Virus record (IMG/VR): IMGVR_UViG_3300037485_001293
Location: 1 to 35,791 of that record
Direction: 5' to 3' (one strand)
DNA length: 35,791 nucleotides
Source: a virus
Positions 24,362-29,697 of the stretch are shown here, in pieces (position 1 is the first letter of the stretch; every line of letters begins with the position of its first letter). The translations under genes were made by a program, and so were the position numbers. The notes under the pieces are model-generated. The model was not told where the DNA came from and did no database searches. It saw only the letters and a program-made list of their open reading frames with translations.

Positions 24362-24475
24362 TTGACTCCCCCCCCCCCCCTTCATCGCCTATAGGGCGCG
24401 CCGACTCGCGATCGGATGAGGGGACCGCTGCATCATGCAGCATTAACGCGCCGTGTGGCGCTAAGGGATAAGATC
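24362..24475 (+). promoter_or_regulatory. structured leader copy B, with a 13-C tract
   Basis: TTGACT (24362-24367) is followed by 13 C residues (24368-24380). Outer stem TTCAT (24381-24385) / ATGAG (24416-24420) keeps pairing through a T.G wobble. Inside are CGCC-TATAG-GGCG (24386-24398) and CCGA-CTCGCGA-TCGG (24401-24415), whose loop differs completely from copies A and C while the stem is unchanged. Then GCTGC-ATCAT-GCAGC (24427-24441), GCGCC-GTGT-GGCGC (24448-24461), AAGGGA and ATG at 24476. Changes fall in loops, which supports a conserved fold. Confidence 0.75.
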
Positions 24476-24697
24476 ATGTCAATCGTAGGTAGAATCAACA
24501 TCAACGATGTACCATCACGCGTCACCTCAAGTCCACAAGTGCGGACCCGTACGGGTTACGGTAGCCGACTGCCCACGTGTCAAATGGTCCGCGTCAACCA
24601 ACGCTGGCGCAGAGTGTACGTGTGCATATTCGGCAACGCTGGCACATGCTACATTGACGGTCCGTGCAAGGGCGAATGGATCGTCGTCGAAGGCTGA
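24476..24697 (+). CDS. early small protein 3 (hypothetical)
   Basis: 73 aa from ATG 24476 with AAGGGA upstream in leader copy B; the open frame reaches back to 24416 but that part is leader RNA. The protein is basic and beta-rich: TGYGSRLPTCQMVRVNQRW, RRVYVCIFGNAGTCYIDG, then GEWIVVEG. Three Cys residues are present but without a clear metal motif. It shares only its first four residues with early protein 2. The fold is possibly a small barrel; function unknown. Confidence 0.6.
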   Translation: MSIVGRININDVPSRVTSSPQVRTRTGYGSRLPTCQMVRVNQRWRRVYVCIFGNAGTCYIDGPCKGEWIVVEG

Positions 24698-24802
24698 CCC
24701 CCTCCCCCCTCATCGCCTATAGGGCGCGCCGATTCATGGTCGGATGAGTGGACCGCTGCATCATGCAGCTACACACGCGCCTTCGGCGCTAAGGGTAAGA
24801 CC
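24694..24802 (+). promoter_or_regulatory. structured leader copy C
   Basis: Begins with the TGAC stop of the previous gene and a C-rich tract. Outer stem CTCAT (24709-24713) / ATGAG (24744-24748) encloses CGCC-TATAG-GGCG (24714-24726) and CCGA-TTCATGG-TCGG (24729-24743), identical to copy A. Then GCTGC-ATCAT-GCAGC (24755-24769), a diverged linker, GCGCC-TTC-GGCGC (24777-24789), AAGGG and ATG at 24803. CTGACC to TATAGG spacing is 18 bp. Confidence 0.75.
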
Positions 24803-25057
24803 ATGCGATACACGTCAAAGGCGATCCACGCGCTATGCCGCGCACTGAACGCAGAACATGGAATCCTGGCCACAAGCGAGGAAGGTATCATGTTGGCGCA
24901 AGGGTTCACGGTCGAACGCGATTCGACCGGCTGGCGCGTGTGCCGATACACGGGAAGCCGCTATGGCGTGCGCGATATGCACCCGATACGGCTGACAGCT
25001 GCAGCTTGCGCACAAGTCCTGATCGCGCTTTCGAATTCATCGCGCGAGTCCCGATAA
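24803..25057 (+). CDS. early small protein 4 (hypothetical)
   Basis: 84 aa from ATG 24803, ribosome site AAGGG in leader copy C. Starts with a helical RYTSKAIHALCRALNAEHG, followed by a beta-type FTVERDSTGWRVCRYTGSR and a C-terminal helix LTAAACAQVLIALSNSS. This helix-strand-helix plan looks like a genuine small domain, but I recognise no family. Its 3' end lies 13 nt before the next start. Function unknown. Confidence 0.6.
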   Translation: MRYTSKAIHALCRALNAEHGILATSEEGIMLAQGFTVERDSTGWRVCRYTGSRYGVRDMHPIRLTAAACAQVLIALSNSSRESR

Positions 25058-25070
25058 CCTAGGTCCTACC

Positions 25071-25304
25071 ATGTCCAAGCCAATACCTTGCCTCGGTTCG
25101 CGTTCGTGGAATGCCTGCCAAGTGTCTCTCATAATCGCCAATACCGAAAGCTTGTACATTCTCGCGCAAGAATGCCTAGCGCGCACCCAGGGGGACGCGA
25201 AAAAGGCTTCCCGTCTTATGCTCCGAAGAATCCCAGCGCGTGCACACGGCTGCAACTTTAACCCGTTGTGCGTCCGGGAGGCGCTAGAGGACTTGAAAGC
25301 CTAA
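25071..25304 (+). CDS. early small protein 5 (hypothetical)
   Basis: 77 aa from ATG 25071 with a weak AGG ribosome site and no leader hairpin, so it is probably coupled to the gene before it. Helical NTESLYILAQECLARTQGD and KKASRLMLRRIPARAHGCN are followed by NFNPLCVREALEDLKA. It may be a small helical protein, possibly nucleic-acid binding given its Arg/Lys content. Four Cys residues do not form a clear zinc motif. Function unknown. Confidence 0.55.
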   Translation: MSKPIPCLGSRSWNACQVSLIIANTESLYILAQECLARTQGDAKKASRLMLRRIPARAHGCNFNPLCVREALEDLKA

Positions 25305-25312
25305 CCGCTCCT

Positions 25313-25383
25313 TTGCTTGCCAGCCTTTTCGCTGGCTTGCAACGATAGCGGCTGAGCCGTGAACCTTCCCAAATACCTGGGGA
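25313..25383 (+). promoter_or_regulatory. hairpin cluster in leader of early gene 6
   Basis: Three stems precede the GCGCC hairpin here instead of the three-way junction: TTGC-TT-GCCAGC / GCTGGC-TT-GCAA around a CTTTTC loop (25313-25342), CGGC-TGA-GCCG (25349-25359) and CCTTCCC / GGGGAGG with one G.T pair (about 25363-25384). No T-run follows, so ordinary termination is not obvious. This may be a diverged replacement of the leader element. Confidence 0.5.
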
Positions 25384-25391
25384 GGAAAAAC

Positions 25392-25406
25392 GCGCCCATG
25401 TGGCGC
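25392..25406 (+). promoter_or_regulatory. GCGCC-loop-GGCGC hairpin (loop CATGT)
   Basis: GCGCC 25392-25396 and GGCGC 25402-25406, followed by TAAGGGTAGACA and ATG at 25419. Same stem and same distance to the start codon as in the structured leaders. Confidence 0.65.
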
Positions 25407-25418
25407 TAAGGGTAGACA

Positions 25419-25658
25419 ATGAATGTGAGCACGCCTATCGGAGCGGTCCGAATCGTGAGGGAGTTTCTTGATGCTCAAGGATATACTCGTCATGGCCAGT
25501 ATTTCGGACTAGGTCCGAAGTTGTACCTCATTGTGACCGACGAAAGCCAAATCCACGTCCGCGCACCCGGTGCGTACGCGCTAGCGCGTTGGTGCCGTGC
25601 TCTCACAAGCGCGGAACAATTGCATGCCGCGAAGTATCGCGGGATTGACTTCACCTGA
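25419..25658 (+). CDS. early small protein 6 (hypothetical)
   Basis: 79 aa from ATG 25419 with AAGGG upstream after the conserved hairpin. N-terminal GAVRIVREFLDAQGYTRHG is followed by beta-type FGLGPKLYLIVTDESQIHV and a helical end RWCRALTSAEQLHAAKYRG. Helix-strand-helix order resembles early protein 4 in plan, although no residue identity is evident. Function unknown; the good ribosome site and separate leader indicate a real, independently expressed gene. Confidence 0.6.
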   Translation: MNVSTPIGAVRIVREFLDAQGYTRHGQYFGLGPKLYLIVTDESQIHVRAPGAYALARWCRALTSAEQLHAAKYRGIDFT

Positions 25659-25678
25659 AAAACCTGGGCACGAAAACT

Positions 25679-25692
25679 GCGCCGCGTGGCGC
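25679..25692 (+). promoter_or_regulatory. GCGCC-loop-GGCGC hairpin (loop GCGT)
   Basis: GCGCC 25679-25683, loop GCGT, GGCGC 25688-25692, then TAGGGGTAGAGC and ATG at 25705. Fourth different loop with the same stem. Confidence 0.65.
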
Positions 25693-25704
25693 TAGGGGTA
25701 GAGC

Positions 25705-25905
25705 ATGAACAGTCTGAAGTCAGTGTGTCACCGTGACGGTACCGTCACGTATTGGAGTGTTTACCAGCAGTCCTGGGAGCGGCGCGCTGCGAGCGTGCCA
25801 GACCGTGAGCTTGCCGCGATGTCTGAGCATGAGCGGCACCTAGTTCAGCGGCACCTTGCGCGGCATGGATACGATGAAACCTCACACTATCGGTGCGAGT
25901 CGTGA
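25705..25905 (+). CDS. early small protein 7 (hypothetical)
   Basis: 66 aa from ATG 25705, AGGGG upstream after the conserved hairpin. Sequence starts NSLKSVCHRDGTVTYWSVYQ, then a basic, His-rich helix SEHERHLVQRHLARHGYDE. A GTGA overlap couples it to the next gene. The protein is small and basic; nucleic-acid or protein binding is possible, but nothing specific is shown. Confidence 0.6.
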   Translation: MNSLKSVCHRDGTVTYWSVYQQSWERRAASVPDRELAAMSEHERHLVQRHLARHGYDETSHYRCES

Positions 25906-26300
25906 ACTATCACGACTTCCCCGAGCCTCCCTTGGACCCTCCGGAATACTGGGGGCCATCGGATGAGCTTCACCCTACCTTGGAAGAGGTAGAAGACGCG
26001 CTTTCAAGCGCGGAGCGGGAAACCATGGCCGTCCTCTTTTCCCTGTCGGGGAACGTGGACAGCATCTCGCATTATGAGCTGACGCCTATGCTCACGTTCG
26101 AAGACTGGTGCGAGGAATGGCCGGACTGGTTTCCGGGCGTTGCGACGCCGACGCGTGAGGCGTTCGCTCCTCTGATCGCATCGATTGCGGTACTGGTGGA
26201 CGCGGCGAATGCCGTGGAAACCTGGGAAGAGCCTGCGCGGCAGGATGAATGCCAGTGCCGCAAGCGCAAGTGTGCCTACTGCGGCGACTCAGATTATTAA
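25902..26300 (+). CDS. acidic early protein with C-terminal Cys cluster (hypothetical)
   Basis: 132 aa from GTG 25902, chosen because GTGA overlaps the stop of the previous gene; GTG 25893 is an alternative. The protein is strongly acidic (DFPEPPLDPPEYWGPSDE, EEVEDALSSAERE, FEDWCEEWPDWFPG) and ends with a Cys-rich QCRKRKCAYCGDSDY. Very acidic small early proteins can mimic DNA and block DNA-binding host enzymes; that is a possibility only. The terminal cluster could bind zinc. No family recognised. Confidence 0.6.
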   Translation: MNYHDFPEPPLDPPEYWGPSDELHPTLEEVEDALSSAERETMAVLFSLSGNVDSISHYELTPMLTFEDWCEEWPDWFPGVATPTREAFAPLIASIAVLVDAANAVETWEEPARQDECQCRKRKCAYCGDSDY

Positions 26301-26301
26301 C

Positions 26302-26316
26302 GCGCCGCGTTGGCGC
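26302..26316 (+). promoter_or_regulatory. GCGCC-loop-GGCGC hairpin (loop GCGTT)
   Basis: GCGCC 26302-26306, loop GCGTT, GGCGC 26312-26316, then TAGGATAAATACC and ATG at 26330. It is preceded by ATTAAC, the same linker seen in leader copies A and B. Confidence 0.65.
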
Positions 26317-26329
26317 TAGGATAAATACC

Positions 26330-26566
26330 ATGTGGAACGATTATGCTTTCCGAGTCTTTGACAATTCCGGTGCGTGCCTTGGGCACGGAAACACGAAGCT
26401 TGCCGCGCTTCAATCGGCGCTCCGCGCCCATCCATGGATTTCGGCCATGACTTGGGACCAAGTGAGAATGGCTGGCATTCGCATCCGATTCGATTGCAGT
26501 CCTGAATTCCGGGCATGGCAGGGAAAGCAAGAGCCGGCGCAAATGTTCGCCCCATGCCGTTCCTGA
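26330..26566 (+). CDS. early small protein 9 (hypothetical)
   Basis: 78 aa from ATG 26330, AGGA upstream after the conserved hairpin. WNDYAFRVFDNSGACLGHG, helix KLAALQSALRAHPWISAM and strand AGIRIRFDCSPEF suggest a small alpha/beta domain. The 3' end overlaps the next small membrane-protein frame by 13 nt. Function unknown. Confidence 0.6.
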   Translation: MWNDYAFRVFDNSGACLGHGNTKLAALQSALRAHPWISAMTWDQVRMAGIRIRFDCSPEFRAWQGKQEPAQMFAPCRS

Positions 26567-26712
26567 TCCTGGCGGTGCTTTTCATGGCATGCACCGGGAA
26601 CTGCTCGGGCGCTGCGCATAGCGCGGGTGCCTTGGCGTTCCTCTCGCTCGCGACTCCGTTCCCCTGGCTCTTGCTGGGTGCGGTATGGGTCGTGGCGAAA
26701 AACCTGGACTGA
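26554..26712 (+). CDS. small two-helix membrane protein (hypothetical)
   Basis: 52 aa from ATG 26554; an upstream in-frame ATG at 26515 would add 13 residues inside the previous gene. Two hydrophobic stretches (PFLILAVLFMACTGNCSG and ALAFLSLATPFPWLLLGAVW) indicate two membrane helices. No good ribosome site is visible for either start, so expression may rely on coupling. It could affect the host envelope or exclude other phages, but no motif shows this. Confidence 0.45.
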   Translation: MPFLILAVLFMACTGNCSGAAHSAGALAFLSLATPFPWLLLGAVWVVAKNLD

Positions 26713-26778
26713 CGTTCGCCCCTTGCCTGCGATTCCTCGCGGGCAACGTGCGCACCTAAGCGCGAAGGACCGAAAAAC

Positions 26779-27171
26779 ATGGGCAATGTCAAAGCATCTA
26801 TCCGCGAAGAATATAACTCCGGCCCGGACTACCTCGACGCAGTCGCGACGGCGCTCGCCGACGCATACTTGAAGCTCATCAGCGTGAGCTTTAAGAACGG
26901 GCCGGACGAACACCGCGCGATAACGCGGGAGATTGGCGAGCTTGCGGCTCGCTACGAGCGAGCCAAGACCGTTCGATATATGGTTGCCGAAACTGGGGAG
27001 ACGCTTCAGGGCCTGCGGCGCACGCTTGCTGTCGCCGTAGCGGAAGCGGACCTGAAACTGCGGGACATCTCCAGCGTCGGCGAGGGATACGAAGACCAAA
27101 TCGACGAAGTCAATCGCTCGCGAGACCGCTATCAGACTGTCGTCAGCGCAATCGCCGATGGATACCGCTAG
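26779..27171 (+). CDS. helical early protein (hypothetical)
   Basis: 130 aa from ATG 26779 with AAGGA 8 nt upstream; a weaker GCGC-6 nt-GCGC stem (26750-26763) lies just before, a degenerate form of the conserved hairpin. Mostly charged helix: DAVATALADAYLKLISVSF, ELAARYERAKTVRYMVAE, LAVAVAEADLKLRDISSVG. It precedes the recombination genes and overlaps the next start by 14 nt. No catalytic motif. It may be an accessory or scaffold-like protein of the recombination unit. Confidence 0.6.
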   Translation: MGNVKASIREEYNSGPDYLDAVATALADAYLKLISVSFKNGPDEHRAITREIGELAARYERAKTVRYMVAETGETLQGLRRTLAVAVAEADLKLRDISSVGEGYEDQIDEVNRSRDRYQTVVSAIADGYR

Positions 27172-27571
27172 GCTCATCCCTCGTGAGGCCGCCACCGAGA
27201 CCGCGCTCCGGGAAACCGAGGCGCGTCTCGTGCGGCTCATCGCCCAACTGAACGCACGCTTCGATTCCATCGAGGTGCGAATCAATGCGTTGCACCTGCA
27301 CTCGACCTGCCATCCTGAATGGGTGGCTCCGGGTGCTGGTGCTGGTGCGCAAGCGCGCAGAGCGGGAATTGTGGAAGCGGTCCTGCTCATGTCTGGTGCG
27401 GCAGGAATGACCGTGCCCGAACTTGCAGGATACCTGCATATCCCTGTGTCCAGGCGTGAAACCCTGGGCGAAGATTTGTCTTATCTGGTCGCCGAAGAGC
27501 GCATCCAGATTGTTCCATCCCGAAACAAACGCTGGAGAATTAGAAGCCATGGCTCGAAAAGCAATCGCTGA
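27158..27571 (+). CDS. coiled-coil plus winged-helix-like protein
   Basis: 137 aa from ATG 27158. Residues of about 10-48 are a charged helix (ETALRETEARLVRLIAQL), followed by a Gly/Ala hinge (APGAGAGAQARR). Residues of about 70-130 look like a winged helix: AGIVEAVLLMSGAAGMTVPE then LAGYLHIPVS, EDLSYLVAEERI and a basic RNKRWRI wing. Such proteins can be DNA-binding regulators. It directly precedes and overlaps the recombinase gene, so it might control or assist recombination. Not assigned to a named family. Confidence 0.55.
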   Translation: MDTARLIPREAATETALRETEARLVRLIAQLNARFDSIEVRINALHLHSTCHPEWVAPGAGAGAQARRAGIVEAVLLMSGAAGMTVPELAGYLHIPVSRRETLGEDLSYLVAEERIQIVPSRNKRWRIRSHGSKSNR

Positions 27572-28268
27572 AACCATCGAAACCGTCAACGAAGAAGCCC
27601 CAGAAACTGGGGGCGGAAACCTGGAACTCTGGAACTCCGTGCAGTCCACGGACCCGAAGTATACCAAGAAGTTCTCCCGTGGCGGGGGCTTCAGCGGCAC
27701 CGCCATCAACGCCACGTTCCTGGCCAAAAAAGCCACGGACAAATTCGGCCCCATCGGCATCGGCTGGGGCATCATCGTCGAGGACGAGACCTGGGCAACC
27801 GGTGCTCCGCTTATCGACGACAAGTGGGGCAAGGTCGGCGAGGAGATCGTCCACGTGCTCCGCATCATGCTCTGGTACGACTGGCAGGGCACCCGTGGCG
27901 AGGTTCGCCACTACGGCCAGACGGTGTTCGTCGGCAAAAACAAACACGGGATCTTCACGGACGAAGAAGCTCCGAAGAAGTCGTTGACCGATGCCATGTC
28001 GAAGGCGCTCTCGCTCCTTGGCTTCGCGTCCGACGTGCACCTCGGGCTGTACGATGACAACAAATACGTCTCAGACTTGAAGGCTGCGCTCGAAGCGGAG
28101 AAACCCAAGGGGCCGACCCTGGAAAGTATCCTCGCTGCGGTAGGTGCGGCTGGAAACCTGGAGGCTCTCAAGGCGTCCGTCGTGGCGGCGTCGGTCCTGA
28201 GCGACGGCGACAAAGCCACGCTCAAGGTTGCATACCTCGCACGCAAAGCCGTTGTTGAGGCGGCGTGA
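27549..28268 (+). CDS. single-strand annealing recombinase (Rad52/ERF-like, probable)
   Basis: 239 aa from ATG 27549 behind GGAGAA; the longer open frame upstream is not protein-like. Motifs include LWNSVQSTDPKYTK, a long beta-rich core with GWGIIVEDETW and TVFVGKNKHGIFTDEEAPKK, then SLTDAMSKALSLLGFASDV and a GLYDDNKYVSDL signature that I associate with Rad52-superfamily phage annealing proteins. It is paired with a downstream RecB/Cas4-type exonuclease, the standard exonuclease-annealase arrangement. It would anneal complementary single strands during phage recombination. The exact family (Sak, ERF or a neighbour) is not certain. Confidence 0.7.
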   Translation: MARKAIAETIETVNEEAPETGGGNLELWNSVQSTDPKYTKKFSRGGGFSGTAINATFLAKKATDKFGPIGIGWGIIVEDETWATGAPLIDDKWGKVGEEIVHVLRIMLWYDWQGTRGEVRHYGQTVFVGKNKHGIFTDEEAPKKSLTDAMSKALSLLGFASDVHLGLYDDNKYVSDLKAALEAEKPKGPTLESILAAVGAAGNLEALKASVVAASVLSDGDKATLKVAYLARKAVVEAA

Positions 28269-28387
28269 TCGTCGCGCTTATCGGCATCATGCGCACGTGG
28301 CCCTGGTGGGTCGGTGCGGCGGTGGGCGACCACACCGGCTTCATGCTCGGCATGGTCGTGTGGGCTCTACTGGAGAACAAGACATGA
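28265..28387 (+). CDS. 40-aa membrane micro-protein between recombination genes
   Basis: A short gene reads GTG 28265 to TGA 28387. Its GTGA overlaps the recombinase stop and its own stop overlaps the exonuclease ATG (ATGA), leaving no gap. The peptide has hydrophobic stretches IVALIGIMRTWPWWVGAAVG and FMLGMVVWALLENK, a likely membrane hairpin or single helix. Exact coupling on both sides is the main support. It is smaller than most gene finders accept. Function unknown; such leader-like genes may simply keep ribosomes moving between neighbours. Confidence 0.55.
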   Translation: MIVALIGIMRTWPWWVGAAVGDHTGFMLGMVVWALLENKT

Positions 28388-29142
28388 AGCTCCCGGTTCT
28401 CTCCGCTTCCTCGACCGAGGAGTGGATTAACTGCGCGCTCCGCGCCTACCTGCCCGAAGAGCGTCGCCCACCCGGCGAAGCTGCGCAGATAGGAACCCGC
28501 TTCCACGCGCTCGTTGAGAAGCCCATTGTGGCCAAGCAATGGGTGCCCCTCGATGCGCTCGACGAGTGCTTCGAAACCCCGATTCGGAACGCCGTCGAAT
28601 GGCTGCACGAAGCCATGCCCACGGGTGAGCACGAGCTTCTGGCAGAGCAAGCCTACGAGCTTGCGCCGATGGGCTCCTACGTTCACGAACCCGGCAAGCG
28701 CGAGCCGCACTGGCGCGACTCGCTCACGTGCAAGACCATCAAGATGACCGGGCACCGCGCGTATCCCAACACGGAATCGCGCATCTACGGGACCGCCGAC
28801 GTGGTCATCGTCGAGGGAAAGAAAGGCCACGTCATCGACTGGAAAACTGGGCGCAAGTCTAGTTCCCACGAAGCGCAGCTGAAAACCCTGTGCCTCATGG
28901 CGTCGGAAGCTCACAAGCTTTCGTCCGTCCAAGGAACGGCGGTCTACGTGAACCTGAAAAGCGGGAAGGTGGAAGCCACGACGTGGCTGTTCGATGCCTT
29001 CGACCTGCACATGCACGCTGGCGCAATCGTCAGCCTGTCGAAACAATTGCTCACGGGTAAAATCCCGGACGCAAACCCTGGTAAGTACTGTTTCTTTTGC
29101 CCAGCGTTGGGCTGCCCTGAAAAACTGAGGACGACACGATGA
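28384..29142 (+). CDS. RecB/Cas4-type PD-(D/E)XK exonuclease with four-Cys (Fe-S-like) set
   Basis: 252 aa from ATG 28384. Nuclease motifs in order: H41 in RFHALVE, D139 in GTADVVIVEG, D152-x-K154 in VIDWKTGRKS and Q165 in EAQLKTLCLM, the RecB-nuclease pattern. C17 near the N-terminus and C236, C239 and C244 near the C-terminus match the split four-Cys set that holds an iron-sulphur cluster in Cas4 and AddB-type enzymes. It should resect DNA ends to give single strands for the annealing protein upstream. Stop overlaps the next ATG. High confidence for the nuclease fold; cluster inferred. Confidence 0.85.
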   Translation: MKLPVLSASSTEEWINCALRAYLPEERRPPGEAAQIGTRFHALVEKPIVAKQWVPLDALDECFETPIRNAVEWLHEAMPTGEHELLAEQAYELAPMGSYVHEPGKREPHWRDSLTCKTIKMTGHRAYPNTESRIYGTADVVIVEGKKGHVIDWKTGRKSSSHEAQLKTLCLMASEAHKLSSVQGTAVYVNLKSGKVEATTWLFDAFDLHMHAGAIVSLSKQLLTGKIPDANPGKYCFFCPALGCPEKLRTTR

Positions 29143-29588
29143 CCACTGAACTTGTAACCGAAGCCCTTCGCCGCATTGAACAGAAGCTCGACGAGGTTCT
29201 GAAGATGGCGAAGGCTGCGCCGACTGCGACCAGCACCTTCTCGAAGAAGACCGTGGAAGACGCCGACCTCGACGGCAAGTATGGGAACCCCGAAGTCCGC
29301 ATGGTCCCGTCGCGCTGGTCGGGTCCTGACTACAAGGGCTGGAAGTTCGGGGATTGCCCTGCTGAATTCCTGGAGGAGATGGCCGGTATGCTTGACGCGA
29401 TTGCGCGCAAGCAAGCTGGCGACCCTGCCAAGGCGAAGTTCTCCGATTGGTCGGCGAAGGACGCGGCACGAGCGCGCGGGTGGGCAGAGCGCAAGCGCAA
29501 GACGCAGCCTTCCCTGGTCGATGAATGGGGCGGCGACGCTACTGAAGTCGCTGGCGGCGACACGGCCAGCGAAGGGTTCCCGTTCTAA
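29139..29588 (+). CDS. recombination-linked protein with SSB-like acidic tail
   Basis: 149 aa from ATG 29139 (ATGA overlap). An N-terminal helix (ALRRIEQKLDEVLKMAKAA) is followed by a core DADLDGKYGNPEVRMVP, SRWSGPDYKGWKFGDCPAEF and a basic RARGWAERKRK. I have seen the DLD..YG.P.VR...W.G and F.DCP.E(F/Y)L pattern in phage hypothetical proteins beside exonucleases. The C-terminus ends in an acidic stretch and EGFPF, like the tail of single-strand binding proteins that recruits partners. It may coat or organise single-stranded DNA. No OB-fold signature could be confirmed by eye. Confidence 0.6.
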   Translation: MTTELVTEALRRIEQKLDEVLKMAKAAPTATSTFSKKTVEDADLDGKYGNPEVRMVPSRWSGPDYKGWKFGDCPAEFLEEMAGMLDAIARKQAGDPAKAKFSDWSAKDAARARGWAERKRKTQPSLVDEWGGDATEVAGGDTASEGFPF

Positions 29589-29604
29589 ACGGCAAGAATT
29601 GCAT

Positions 29605-29697
29605 CGAGACGTGGCCCGGTATTTGGGGCGGACCACGTCTCGGTGCTTCCGCAACATGCGGAGCAGGCACCTTGCCACACGAGCCTACTTGTGGCAA
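29605..29697. ncRNA. three consecutive strong hairpins before the replication gene (candidate structured RNA or DNA element)
   Basis: The 231-bp gap 29589-29819 holds CGAGACGTGG / CCACGTCTCG (29605-29614 / 29633-29642, perfect 10 bp), TGCTTCCGC / GCGGAGCA with one bulge (29644-29652 / 29658-29665, five-base loop), and TTGCCACA / TGTGGCAA (29672-29679 / 29690-29697, perfect 8 bp). No T-run follows on the plus strand. It may be a regulatory RNA, a processing site or a replication element. Type chosen as the nearest available. Confidence 0.5.

Noticed and set aside
28222-29469. 415-aa minus-strand open frame opposite the exonuclease
   Set aside because: The plus strand carries intact nuclease motifs and coupled starts; the antisense frame is Arg/Ser/Pro-rich and spans several plus genes.
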